Assembly: GCA_016716385.1 (NCBI GenBank)
Contig: JADJWL010000002.1
Coordinates: forward strand, 434,001-498,000
Direction: 5' to 3'
DNA from: Bryobacterales bacterium
GTDB lineage: Bacteria; Acidobacteriota; Terriglobia; Bryobacterales; Bryobacteraceae
DNA: 64,000 nt
Of the stretch, positions 34,444 through 43,842 are shown one piece after another; position 1 is the stretch's first letter; every line of letters begins with the position of its first letter. Both the position numbers and the translations under genes were made by a program. The notes beneath the pieces were generated by a model. That model searched no databases, was not told the origin of the DNA, and saw only the letters and a program-made list of their open reading frames with translations.

Positions 34444-34626
34444 GTGAGCAGCGCTGGGGAAATTCGAACGGTTCGCGAGTTCGAAGCATTCCTTCGCAAT
34501 CACGGTTTCAGCCGCAAGGCCGCGGCGCGCATCGCATCGGTTGGATGGCGCGGCCGCGATGAAGCCGCAGACGAAGAACAGCTTGCGGCATGGTTGCAGG
34601 CTGAGGCGGCGCGGCTGGCGTCGTAA
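34444..34626 (+). CDS. Small protein downstream of the capsid gene
   Basis: 60 residues from the GTG at 34444 (an ATG at 34429, inside the capsid gene, is an alternative). The sequence TVREFEAFLRNHGFSRKAAARIASVGW ... EEQLAAWLQAEAARLA is a compact helical protein of the kind often seen right after phage capsid genes ('REFE-x-x-L-x-x-x-G-FSR-x-x-A'). Function unknown. Confidence 0.6.
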   Translation: MSSAGEIRTVREFEAFLRNHGFSRKAAARIASVGWRGRDEAADEEQLAAWLQAEAARLAS

Positions 34627-34796
34627 ACGGTATCGCGGCGGGAGCCTCCTACCTTCCGCCGCGTAGGCAAGCCGGGCGGCGCCTTCGTCAGCCACGCCCG
34701 GCGGGCAGGCAGTGACGCCAGCTCCGGCGGGCGCTGTCATTTAGGGGCGGGTGGCTTTGCTAACGCTGGCGATTGCTGCCCGTCCCGCTTTTCACC

Positions 34797-35021
34797 ATGG
34801 CACGTTCACTACGACGCCAAGCCGATGCAGACGCCGAGCAGCTTCCGATTGCCCGCGAGTTCGTCCGAAACCCCGAGCGGTTCGCTGGCGCGCAACTGAT
34901 CTGGGCGCGGGCATTCCTGGCGAGGATCGAGGCCGAGTCTGCGGAGCGCATCGAGTGCGACGCTGATGGGCAGCTTCAGTTGTTTCCCACTTCCACCCCC
35001 ACATCGGAGTATCCAGATTGA
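34797..35021 (+). CDS. Small hypothetical protein of the satellite
   Basis: 74 residues from an ATG at 34797. The encoded sequence is charged and helical (MARSLRRQADADAEQLPIARE ... AQLIWARAFLARIEAESAERIEC) with no recognised motif. About 170 bases separate it from the previous gene; in that gap I see only GC-rich inverted segments and no gene. Confidence 0.5.
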   Translation: MARSLRRQADADAEQLPIAREFVRNPERFAGAQLIWARAFLARIEAESAERIECDADGQLQLFPTSTPTSEYPD

Positions 35022-35284
35022 GCACCGTACCTTGGACCCGTCCACCGGCATGTTTCCCTTCACCATCTCGCCGACGCTGCGCGGGTTGCGGCAACTGGGG
35101 CACGGATCGGCACCTACCACCGAGCGGCGGGGTTTCCTGGTGGTGCCAGCGATGCTGTCCGCACTGCAGCTTGATCGGCTTGGGCGATGTGCCGGACCCG
35201 CTGCTTCGTGGCCGGGATCGATGGAGCGCGGATCGCGCGCCACGCCAGACACGTCCGCGCCCGACACTGCGGGCCGAGTACTGA
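35018..35284 (+). CDS. Doubtful cysteine-rich small protein
   Basis: A frame starting with TTG that overlaps the previous TGA (TTGA) encodes 88 residues. These include RCAGCGNWGTDRH and WWCQRCCPHC, a possible zinc-binding arrangement. The rest is arginine- and proline-rich as expected of random GC-rich sequence, and the other two frames are also open over much of this stretch. It is listed only because of the coupled start and cysteine spacing. Confidence 0.25.
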   Translation: MSTVPWTRPPACFPSPSRRRCAGCGNWGTDRHLPPSGGVSWWCQRCCPHCSLIGLGDVPDPLLRGRDRWSADRAPRQTRPRPTLRAEY

Positions 35285-35331
35285 GGCGGCTGAACGGTAC
35301 CTTCTGGTTTTTGCCTAGAAGGTCCGATCCT

Positions 35332-35352
35332 GGTAGCAACCGTGGTAGCAAC
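35332..35352 (+). repeat. Candidate integrase arm sites at attR (two GGTAGCAAC)
   Basis: GGTAGCAAC at 35332-35340 and 35344-35352 repeats the pair at 26974-26994 in sequence, orientation and 12-base spacing. It lies 104 bases inside the right core site. Confidence 0.6.
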
Positions 35353-35456
35353 CCAAGGCGAAATTCAGCTACAACTGCGAAACATGCGAAAGCGGACTGT
35401 CTGGAAGTGGTTGAAAAGACAACAGTAGCGCAAACATGCGAAGCTACCATCTCGAA

Positions 35457-35501
35457 CTACGAACCAGAAGGTCGCGTGTTCGAATCGCGCCGGGCGCACC
35501 A
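35457..35501 (+). repeat. attR core: 45-bp tRNA-Arg 3' duplicate
   Basis: A perfect copy of 26883-26927 without the 5' part of the tRNA, so it is not itself a tRNA gene. It marks the right end of the integrated element. Excision would leave one copy, the intact tRNA gene. Confidence 0.93.
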
Positions 35502-35852
35502 CCCTTTCCCAACTTCCCCTTTTCGCTCTCCTGGTTGACTGAGAGCTGTGTCTCGTGCGTGATTCCTTCGACAGCCAGGTGTACAGAGCGAACAGCGCCA
35601 ACTGATTCAAATTAATGTCTTACAGAATCATGAACAACATGAAACCACCTCTGGCAAGTGACTCTCAGGGAGCCGCTTCGTCAATCCGCCTTTGGTGCTG
35701 TTTTAAGTCTTTTATTCGTCAGGGATTCGTGATATTCTACACCCAGTACAAGGAAAGCAGAGGATAGTTCGTGAGGAGTTGGACTTCCCGCGATCGACTA
35801 CTGCGGCCTGGCCGGTGCAACGCCGGTCGGGAAAACAAAAGGGGTAATTTCG
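35502..35852. other. Intergenic region with a candidate promoter for the third receptor
   Basis: This stretch outside the element holds no gene I can support. TGATATTCT at 35730-35738 is an extended -10-like box. A poor -35 (TTTTAT) lies 17 bases further upstream, which would give a leader of about 108 bases for the receptor gene at 35853. Confidence 0.35.
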
Positions 35853-38800
35853 ATGGAGATTGAGAGAATCAACCGAAAGGCGGCTTCCCGCCTGTTTGCG
35901 TTGATGGCCGTCGGCCTGCTCGTGCTGGCTTCCGGCCTGCAAGCGCAAGAAGTTAGCGCCAGTATCACTGGCGTGATCACCTATCCCACCGGAGCAGCGG
36001 TGGTGAACGCATCCGTCAACGCCCGCGATATCAACCGCGGAACCGTGTGGCCGACCACGACCAACGAAGTCGGCATTTACTTCTTCCCCCGTATTCCAGC
36101 AGGCAACTACGAACTCCGCGTGGAGGCGCCCGGTTTCCGCACCGCGGTTCGTACCGGCATCGGGTTGGAAGTCAACCAGCGGGCCCGCGTCAATATTACG
36201 TTGGATCTCGGGCAGGTAGCCGAGACGGTGGAGGTCACCGGCGAAGCGCCGTTGTTGCAGACCGACACGACGATTGTCGGCACCACGATTACGGCGAACC
36301 GCCTGGTCAACACACCGATCCTGAGCCGGAACTTCATCGCGCTCACCCTGTTGACGCCCGGCGTAACGACGACCAATCCCTCCGGCTTTAACAACGACCG
36401 GCGCACCACCGGTGGCGGCCGTCCGTACGTGAACGGCAACCGGAAGGAAGCCAACAACTTCCTCCTGGATGGCATCGACAATAACCAGGTTTCGGACAAC
36501 CTGACGTCCTACCAGCCGAACCCGGATGCGATCAGCGAAGTCAAGGTCATCACGAACAACGCTTCGGCGGAGTTCGGAAACTTCCAGGGCGGCATCGTCA
36601 GCGTCAACCTGAAGTCCGGCACCAATGACTTCCACGGCAGCCTGTTCCACTTCTTCCGGAACGACAAGCTGAACGCCAACGAGTGGGCTCGGAACTGGCA
36701 GGGGCTGGAGCGCGGCTTTGTTCGCTATAACTCGTTCGGAGGCACCATCGGCGGCCCAGTCCTGATCCCTGGCTTGTTCAACGGAAAGGACAAGCTGTTC
36801 TTCTTTGCGGACTACATGGGAATGCGCCGCCCGACGCCGGCGACCCTCGGCCAGCCGACCGTGATGACCGAGGCCTACCGCAACGGCGATTTCTCCGCCT
36901 TGGGCCGTCCGGTGTACAATCCGTTCGCGCTCGACGCGAACGGCAACCGGACTCCATTTGCGAACAATCAGATTCCGTTGAGCCTGCGCAGTCCGGTGGC
37001 ATCGGCGCTGTTCAACGCACGGGACCTCTATCCCTTGCCGCTGACTGCGGATAACCGCTTTAACCAGTTGAACGCCGCCTCCAACCAGCTCAACCTGAAC
37101 CAAAGCGACTACCGGGTGGATGCCAAGCCCTCGATGTACGACGACATCTCCGTGCGCTATTCGATGTCGAACCAGACCAATCCGGGGCAGAACACCTTCC
37201 CGTTGACGTTCAACTCCTTCAACGACTCTCCGTTTAAGGCGGGTGTCGTCAACTGGACCCGCGCCTTCTCGCCGACGATTGTGAACGAGGCGCGCATGGG
37301 CGTGAACCGCATCACACTGCACAACGGCGGCGATCCAAAGGGTTTTGGCGATCTGAACCAGCAACTGGGGATCGCCGGAGTGAACAGCCCCGGTTTGCTC
37401 GCCATCAGCTTCGGCAACTCCTTTACCAGCGGAATTGGGAACGCCAATATTGGCACACAGCAGTTGTTCGCCAATACCACCTACCACTTCGCCGACAATC
37501 TGACAATCATCCGCGGGCGGCACATGATGAAGATGGGCGGCCAGGTGCTGCGGCAGCAGATGAACACTTTCTACGCGGGCAATAACGGCCGCACCGGGTT
37601 CATGCAGTTCAACGGCCGGTTTACGGCCCTCAACTCGGGTGCGTCGGTGGTCGGCACCGGCGACGCGGACTTCTTCCTTGGGTTGCCGGAGGTGATCGGC
37701 CGCGGTCTTGACACCGGAACTTGGGGACACCGCAAGACGATCTGGGGATTCTATTTCCAGGACGACTGGCGCGCGACCGACCGGCTTACGCTAAACCTTG
37801 GCCTGAGGTGGGAGTACCACACCCCGCTGATTGAGGTCGCTGACCGCCAGTCGAACTTCGAGCCTTTCTCCGGCCGGCTGCTTCTGGCGGGCCAGGACGG
37901 CAACAGCCGCGCCCTGTATGAGCCCTATCGGAAGGACTTCCAGCCACGCATCGGGTTTGCCTACACGATGGGGAATTTCGTTGCCCGCGGCGCCTACACG
38001 ATGAGTTCCTTCATGGAAGGGACAGGCACGAACCTGCGGCTGCCCTTCAACCCACCGTTCAACGCCGAATTTGAGGGCCGCTACGACAGCCCTGCCTTCA
38101 ATCTGCCCTTATCGACGGCTTCTGAGGGCCTCACGGCCCTGCGACAGGTCGACCCCTTTGCCCGGGTCAACATCCGGCTCTGGGATCCATTCGTCCGGCC
38201 GGCCAACACGCAGCAGTGGAACTTCACGCTGGAGCGGCAGTTGCCGGGACAGATGGTCGCCACGGCTGGCTATGTGGGCCAGAAGGGCCATCACCTGGTG
38301 GTGCCCATGCCGTACTTCCAGCGTCGTCTGCTTCCGGGCGGCGGCGTAGAGGCTAGCCCCTATCTGCGGGACAACCCGCAGCTTGCCAATATCGCCCAGA
38401 TCTCGGGCACCGAATCCAACGGCAACCAGCAGTATCACGGGTTGCAGGCAACCATGCGCAAGCGCATGACTGGAGGCTTGGAGTTCCAGGCGAACTACAC
38501 GTTCTCCAAGGGCATGAGCGACGCCATCGGCTACTACGGCGAGGGCGGTCAGGCTGGTTCTCAGTCGGCCTACTGGCAGTATCTCTATGACCGCCGCGCG
38601 GAGTGGGGTCCCACCTACTTCGATGCCCGCCACATGTTCAACATCACCCATGTCTGGGAGTTGCCTTTTGGCAAGGGCAAGGCGATGGGCTCCGATATGC
38701 CGGGCTTTGCCCAAGCGGTCCTCGGCAACTGGCAGATCGGCGGCATCCTGACGCTGCGTGGCGGATTCCCGCTGACGATGCGCGCACCCGACAATTCCGG

Positions 38801-39161
38801 CACCCTCTCGCGCGGCGCGCGGGCAGACCGGATCGCCGCGGGCGGCACTCTCAGCGAAGTCGGTCGCGGCAGCCGCTGGTTCGATACGACGGCGTACCGG
38901 ATTCCCGCGGGCGGAACGCTCGGCAGCGCTGGCAACGGCACCGAGCGGGGTCCTGGATTGAAGACCTACGACGTCTCGGTCCAGAAACAGTTCCCGATCA
39001 AGGAACGGATGTACATGGAACTGCGGGGCGAGGCCTTCAACCTGACCAACACGCCGATCTTTAACGGTCCGAACCGGAGCGCAAACTCCCCGGCGTTCGG
39101 CGAAGTTGCAGGCGCCCAGGGCGAGCGGCAGATCCAGCTCGCGCTGCGCTTCCACTTCTAG
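35853..39161 (+). CDS. TonB-dependent receptor, Oar-like, carboxypeptidase-regulatory domain
   Basis: 1102 residues with a signal peptide after a basic start (MEIERINRKAASRLFALMAVGLLVLASGLQAQ). The carboxypeptidase-regulatory-like domain (SITGVITYPTGAAVVNASVNARD, ~residues 36-125) precedes a plug with RNFIALTLLTPGV and NFLLDGIDNNQ. The beta-barrel ends in GERQIQLALRFHF with terminal Phe. AAAGGGG upstream is the ribosome-binding site. It is the third receptor of this family in the window and closes with a strong terminator, so it appears to be a single-gene transcript. The substrate is unknown. Confidence 0.88.
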   Translation: MEIERINRKAASRLFALMAVGLLVLASGLQAQEVSASITGVITYPTGAAVVNASVNARDINRGTVWPTTTNEVGIYFFPRIPAGNYELRVEAPGFRTAVRTGIGLEVNQRARVNITLDLGQVAETVEVTGEAPLLQTDTTIVGTTITANRLVNTPILSRNFIALTLLTPGVTTTNPSGFNNDRRTTGGGRPYVNGNRKEANNFLLDGIDNNQVSDNLTSYQPNPDAISEVKVITNNASAEFGNFQGGIVSVNLKSGTNDFHGSLFHFFRNDKLNANEWARNWQGLERGFVRYNSFGGTIGGPVLIPGLFNGKDKLFFFADYMGMRRPTPATLGQPTVMTEAYRNGDFSALGRPVYNPFALDANGNRTPFANNQIPLSLRSPVASALFNARDLYPLPLTADNRFNQLNAASNQLNLNQSDYRVDAKPSMYDDISVRYSMSNQTNPGQNTFPLTFNSFNDSPFKAGVVNWTRAFSPTIVNEARMGVNRITLHNGGDPKGFGDLNQQLGIAGVNSPGLLAISFGNSFTSGIGNANIGTQQLFANTTYHFADNLTIIRGRHMMKMGGQVLRQQMNTFYAGNNGRTGFMQFNGRFTALNSGASVVGTGDADFFLGLPEVIGRGLDTGTWGHRKTIWGFYFQDDWRATDRLTLNLGLRWEYHTPLIEVADRQSNFEPFSGRLLLAGQDGNSRALYEPYRKDFQPRIGFAYTMGNFVARGAYTMSSFMEGTGTNLRLPFNPPFNAEFEGRYDSPAFNLPLSTASEGLTALRQVDPFARVNIRLWDPFVRPANTQQWNFTLERQLPGQMVATAGYVGQKGHHLVVPMPYFQRRLLPGGGVEASPYLRDNPQLANIAQISGTESNGNQQYHGLQATMRKRMTGGLEFQANYTFSKGMSDAIGYYGEGGQAGSQSAYWQYLYDRRAEWGPTYFDARHMFNITHVWELPFGKGKAMGSDMPGFAQAVLGNWQIGGILTLRGGFPLTMRAPDNSGTLSRGARADRIAAGGTLSEVGRGSRWFDTTAYRIPAGGTLGSAGNGTERGPGLKTYDVSVQKQFPIKERMYMELRGEAFNLTNTPIFNGPNRSANSPAFGEVAGAQGERQIQLALRFHF

Positions 39162-39184
39162 ACCACGGCTGGATTCAGCCGGTT

Positions 39185-39216
39185 GGGCTCGCGGGTTCGC
39201 CCCGCGAGCCCTTTTT
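39185..39216 (+). terminator. Rho-independent terminator
   Basis: An 11-bp perfect stem (GGGCTCGCGGG at 39185-39195 and CCCGCGAGCCC at 39201-39211) with a 5-base loop is followed directly by TTTTT. It lies 24 bases after the receptor stop. It can also slow transcription from the convergent gene ending at 39220. Confidence 0.9.
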
Positions 39217-39219
39217 CGT

Positions 39220-40365
39220 TTATCCCGGCACCGCTTCCCACGACCGGCTCCGGGCCGACCGCAGCACCGCGTCGCACACGTAATCCGTCGCCAGCCCCGC
39301 GCGAAACGTCGGTTCCGCCGGCTGGCCGCTGCTCAAACCCGCGAGGAAGTCCGCCACCTGGTGCACGAACGAGTGTTCGTAGCCGATCTGCAGGCCCGGC
39401 ACCCACCAGTTCTTCATGTACGGCTGATCGCCGTCGGTCACGTGAATCGACCGCCAGCCCCGCACCCGCCCCTCGTCCCTGTGATCGAAATATTGCAGCC
39501 GGTGCAGGTCGTGCAGGTCCCAGAACACCGAGCCGTGCTCGCCGTTCATTTCCAGGGTGTAGAGCGCCTTGTGGCCGCGCGCGTAGCGCGTCGCCTCGAA
39601 CGTCGCGAGCGACCCGTTGGTGAAGCGGGCAAGGAATGCGCTGGCATCGTCAATCCCCACCGGCGCGACCTCGCCCGTGAGCGTGTGCTTGCGCTCCTTG
39701 ACGAACGTTTCCGTCATCGCGCACACCTCGGCGATCGGCCCGTTGAGCCACATTGCGGTGTCGATGCAGTGCGCCAGCAGGTCGCCGGTGACGCCGCTGC
39801 CGGCAACCGACGCATCGAGCCGCCACAGACCCGCGCCGCCCTGCGGCAGATCGGGGGAGATCGTCCAGTCCTGCAGGAACTTCGCCCGGTAGTGGAACAC
39901 CCGCCCGAGTTTCCCTTCGTCGGCCACCTGCTTGGCGAGCATCACGGCAGGGATGCGCCGGTAGTTGTACCAGACCATGTTGGCGACGCCAGCCTTCTCC
40001 ACGGCATCGGCCATGCGCTGGGATTCGCCCGGATTCCGTCCGAGCGGCTTCTCGCACAGCACCATCTTGCCCGCCGCCGCGGCCGCCAGCGCGATCTCCT
40101 CGTGCGTATCGTTCGGACTCGCAATGTCGATCACGTCGATATCGCCGCGCTCGACCAGCTTCCGCCAGTCGGTCTCGATGCCTCGGTAGCCCCATTGCGC
40201 CGCGAACGCCTCGGCTTTCGCCCGGTCCCGCCCGCAGATCGCCTGGAGCGCCAGCGTGTGATCGCCGGGAAAGAAATGGCTCACCTTGTGAAATGCATTC
40301 GAATGGGCGCGGCCCATGAATCCATAGCCGACCAGCCCAACGTTGAGTATCTTCTTCGCTGCCAT
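39220..40365 (-). CDS. Gfo/Idh/MocA-family oxidoreductase
   Basis: 381 residues from the ATG at 40365. The Rossmann half reads ILNVGLVGYGFMGRAHSNAF (~residues 6-25), followed by VIDIASPNDTHEEIALAAAAAGKMVLCEKPLGRN with the signature EKP. The C-terminal half has GDLLAHCIDTAMWLNG, the His/Asp pair near the substrate site. Such enzymes oxidise or epimerise sugars with NAD(P). The TIM-barrel isomerase gene lies 10 bases upstream in the same direction, a classic pair for inositol- or keto-sugar metabolism. Confidence 0.88.
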   Translation of the reverse strand: MAAKKILNVGLVGYGFMGRAHSNAFHKVSHFFPGDHTLALQAICGRDRAKAEAFAAQWGYRGIETDWRKLVERGDIDVIDIASPNDTHEEIALAAAAAGKMVLCEKPLGRNPGESQRMADAVEKAGVANMVWYNYRRIPAVMLAKQVADEGKLGRVFHYRAKFLQDWTISPDLPQGGAGLWRLDASVAGSGVTGDLLAHCIDTAMWLNGPIAEVCAMTETFVKERKHTLTGEVAPVGIDDASAFLARFTNGSLATFEATRYARGHKALYTLEMNGEHGSVFWDLHDLHRLQYFDHRDEGRVRGWRSIHVTDGDQPYMKNWWVPGLQIGYEHSFVHQVADFLAGLSSGQPAEPTFRAGLATDYVCDAVLRSARSRSWEAVPG

Positions 40366-40375
40366 AGTCTCGTGG

Positions 40376-41419
<1,044 letters not shown>

Positions 41420-41522
41420 GCCTACGGTGACTAGTCATACCACAAAACCCCAGGCCACCGATCCTGCATACTAGATCCATGTGTCTTGTGGCGTTGAGGG
41501 CGGGAAGGCCGCTTCCCAGAGC

Positions 41523-42458
41523 ATGATTTCCGCGGGGTTGCTGGCGCTTGGGTTGGCCCTGCTGTATTTCGGCGCGGAATGGCTGGTGCACGGGGCCACG
41601 CGGCTGGCGCGGCTTCTCGGGATGCGCCCCTTCGTCATCGGGCTGACGCTGGTGGCCTATGGCACCTCCATGCCGGAAGCGGTCGTCAGCGCACTCGCAG
41701 CCGTGCAGGGCAAGAGTGAGATCGCGATTGGCAACGTGATCGGCTCGAACATCGCCAACATCGGCTTGATCCTTGGCATAACCGCGCTGATCATGCCGAT
41801 CGCTGTCCAGGGACGCCTGATCCGCCGTGAGATCCCGGTGCTGGTGATCTCAGCCGTGCTCGTGCCGCTGTTATTGTGGGACGGCGTGATCACGCGCGTC
41901 GAAGCCGGGTTCCTGCTGCTGGCGACGGCGCTGTTCACCTATGCTGTGACCCGCCAGGCGGATGCCGACCCGGATGACGATGCGGAGTTCGCCGGACCGG
42001 TGGAGGGCGGCAGGCTACGCTATTGCCTGTTGTCGCTTGCCGGCTTGTTGACGCTGATGGCCGGCGGCAAGGCATTCGTCGACGGCGCAAGCGGGCTGGC
42101 GCTGGCCCTCGGCATCACGGAGCGCGTCATCGGCCTAACGGTGGTGGCGGCGGGCACATCCGCGCCGGAACTGGCGGCGTCAATCGTCGCGGCGGTCCGC
42201 GGACACTCCGCGGTGGCGGTGGGCAACGTGATCGGCTCGAACATCTTCAACACGCTATTCGTGCTGGGAACCGCGGGGGCCTTGCATCCCATCTTCGGCA
42301 ACCTCGAGACGATGTCGGTCGACCTGATCGGGCTCGCCGTCTTCACGATCGCCGGAGCGGTCATGGTCGGCTGGGAGCGCCACATCACGCGCTGGGAAGG
42401 CGCAGTGCTGCTGGCGGGCTACGCGGGCTTCATCTGGTGGATCGTGGCCCACCCGTAG
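41523..42458 (+). CDS. Sodium/calcium-type antiporter (YrbG-like)
   Basis: 311 residues in two homologous halves, each with an alpha-repeat: VAYGTSMPEAVVSALAAVQGKSEIAIGNVIGSNIANIGLILG (~residues 43-84) and VVAAGTSAPELAASIVAAVRGHSAVAVGNVIGSNIFNTLFVLG (second half). The G-T-S-x-P-E and G-N-V-x-G-S-N-I motifs are diagnostic of the CaCA superfamily. About ten membrane segments. It exchanges Ca2+ (or another divalent cation) for Na+ or H+ across the inner membrane. I start at the ATG at 41523, where the first membrane helix begins; a GTG 42 bases earlier is possible. Confidence 0.9.
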   Translation: MISAGLLALGLALLYFGAEWLVHGATRLARLLGMRPFVIGLTLVAYGTSMPEAVVSALAAVQGKSEIAIGNVIGSNIANIGLILGITALIMPIAVQGRLIRREIPVLVISAVLVPLLLWDGVITRVEAGFLLLATALFTYAVTRQADADPDDDAEFAGPVEGGRLRYCLLSLAGLLTLMAGGKAFVDGASGLALALGITERVIGLTVVAAGTSAPELAASIVAAVRGHSAVAVGNVIGSNIFNTLFVLGTAGALHPIFGNLETMSVDLIGLAVFTIAGAVMVGWERHITRWEGAVLLAGYAGFIWWIVAHP

Positions 42459-42480
42459 GGGCTCCGCGCTTCCGCCTCTC

Positions 42481-43710
42481 TCAGGGAGCCTGCACCAGCC
42501 AATCCTTCAAAGCCGGGATCGCTTCCCAAACCTTCTCGAAGGCGGCCGCATAGTGGCTCATGACCGTCCCGTCGTTCGGCGGCGCGATATCCCGGATGTC
42601 CAGCATCGTCGAGAGCAGGAGATCCGTATTCGGGAACCCCTCCGGATCGAGCCGAGGCGGGTCGAAGGCCATATACGTCCAGACCGGCCTTCGCAGCCAG
42701 GCGTCCACCGGAACGCCTTCCGCCTGCAACAAGGTGCCAAGCCGGTCGCGCACATATCCGGAGTCGGGGAGGCCGAGTTCCTGCGGAACCAGCCGCAACG
42801 GCAAGACACAGAAGCTGTTGCCCGGCTCACCCTCGTCAAACAAGGGGACCACGCCCGGCAGCCGGGCGAGGGACCGGCAAAGACTCAGACAATTGCCGGC
42901 GCGGACCCGTATCTGGTCCTCCAGGCCCGCCAATCGGGTCAAAGCGATTGCGGCGGAGAAGACATTGGGGCGGTAGTTGAAGCCGTAGCTGATCGGCGGC
43001 GAAAACACTTTGTCCCCTTTTCGAAGCGACGTCGCCACGGAAACGAAGTCAACGTGTTCGATCAGGCCGGGGTTTCTCGCGCAAAGAACACCCAATTCGC
43101 CGGCGCCGAGGTGCTTCGCCCCGTTGCCGGATGCGATCATGGCCGTGCTGTAGAAGTCCGGGTCTGGCCCGTACCGGAGGATTCCCCCAATCGAAATCGT
43201 GCAGTCGTCGATCACGGGGATCTTCCGTCGCGAGGCAGCCTGGCGCAACCGGGGGAGCCGGCTGAAATTCCCGAAGAGGTGCGGGACCAGGATCGCCGCC
43301 ACATCGTCCCCTGCCGCCACGTCGGCGAGGCTGTCATCAAGACAGCCGTCAAGCAAAGACACGTCAACGTAACGAGGCTTCATTCCGCAGGCGTAGATCG
43401 GCCCGACCGCGCCGGGCCAGTTCAGCGCCGCGGTCACGACCGCACCGCCCGGTTTGCGGTAGTAATCGAGAACCGTGTGCAGGGCTGCCGTCCCAGTCGC
43501 AACGGCACGCACATGCAGCGGCGCCACATGGGCGCCCAACGCCTCCTCGAACTGCCGCACCACCGGATGGTCGCTTCCGTGGTAGCGCCCGCTGCCGATC
43601 AACGCGCGGAGCGCCTCGGCATGGCCATCCTCCGGAGCGGGCCAACTGACGACGGAGCCTTCCGGCACCGATCGCTCGCCCCCGAAAAGCGCCAGTTTTC
43701 CTAGATCCAT
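42481..43710 (-). CDS. DegT/DnrJ/EryC1/StrS-like PLP aminotransferase
   Basis: 409 residues from the ATG at 43710. The N-terminus LALFGGERSVPEGSVVSWPAPEDGHAEAL and the region GSDHPVVRQFEEALGAHVAPLHVRAVATGTAALHTVLDYY follow the family. The PLP-lysine is probably in NGAKHLGAGELGVL, preceded by the Asp of PVIDDCTISIGG. These enzymes put an amino group on a keto-sugar or, in some branches, dehydrate it. No other sugar-nucleotide gene is adjacent, so the pathway is open. The gene after it in the same direction, 43843-44949, lies upstream and may or may not be co-transcribed. Confidence 0.78.
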   Translation of the reverse strand: MDLGKLALFGGERSVPEGSVVSWPAPEDGHAEALRALIGSGRYHGSDHPVVRQFEEALGAHVAPLHVRAVATGTAALHTVLDYYRKPGGAVVTAALNWPGAVGPIYACGMKPRYVDVSLLDGCLDDSLADVAAGDDVAAILVPHLFGNFSRLPRLRQAASRRKIPVIDDCTISIGGILRYGPDPDFYSTAMIASGNGAKHLGAGELGVLCARNPGLIEHVDFVSVATSLRKGDKVFSPPISYGFNYRPNVFSAAIALTRLAGLEDQIRVRAGNCLSLCRSLARLPGVVPLFDEGEPGNSFCVLPLRLVPQELGLPDSGYVRDRLGTLLQAEGVPVDAWLRRPVWTYMAFDPPRLDPEGFPNTDLLLSTMLDIRDIAPPNDGTVMSHYAAAFEKVWEAIPALKDWLVQAP

Positions 43711-43842
43711 CGTAGAGGGAGTGTCCGGGGTAAATGCGTCAGTTACGTGTCCCCATCGGAGCAGCCTGATGTTAGCAGACTCAGGTTCCCCGGAGCATGA
43801 GCGGGCGCAACTCACCCGACGTGTGCAACGGGGTCCGTCGGG

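Larger units (their letters stand above)
26883..35501. mobile_element. Integrative element in tRNA-Arg, capsid-encoding phage-satellite-like
   Basis: The region between perfect 45-bp direct repeats of the tRNA-Arg 3' part holds an integrase at one end and a module order typical of phage satellites. The order is integrase and regulator on the minus strand, then a divergent control region, excisionase-like protein, ParB-like protein, primase, AAA ATPase, iteron cluster, small terminase, two small proteins, major capsid protein and small proteins on the plus strand. About 8.6 kb are inserted. No large terminase, portal, head protease, tail or lysis gene could be found in it. Most genes overlap by a few bases and none is broken, so it does not look like a decayed prophage. 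A stripped prophage remnant remains the alternative. Confidence 0.8.

Noticed and set aside
26883..35501. Interpretation as a conjugative integrative element
   Set aside because: No relaxase, coupling protein or type IV secretion gene is present; the primase/terminase/capsid set points to phage-type transfer.
35712..37730. Very long minus-strand open frame opposite the third receptor gene
   Set aside because: It mirrors a well-supported receptor in GC-rich DNA; its sequence is rich in Arg/Val/Gln/Glu without any domain pattern, as expected from the antisense of Asn/Phe-rich barrel codons.
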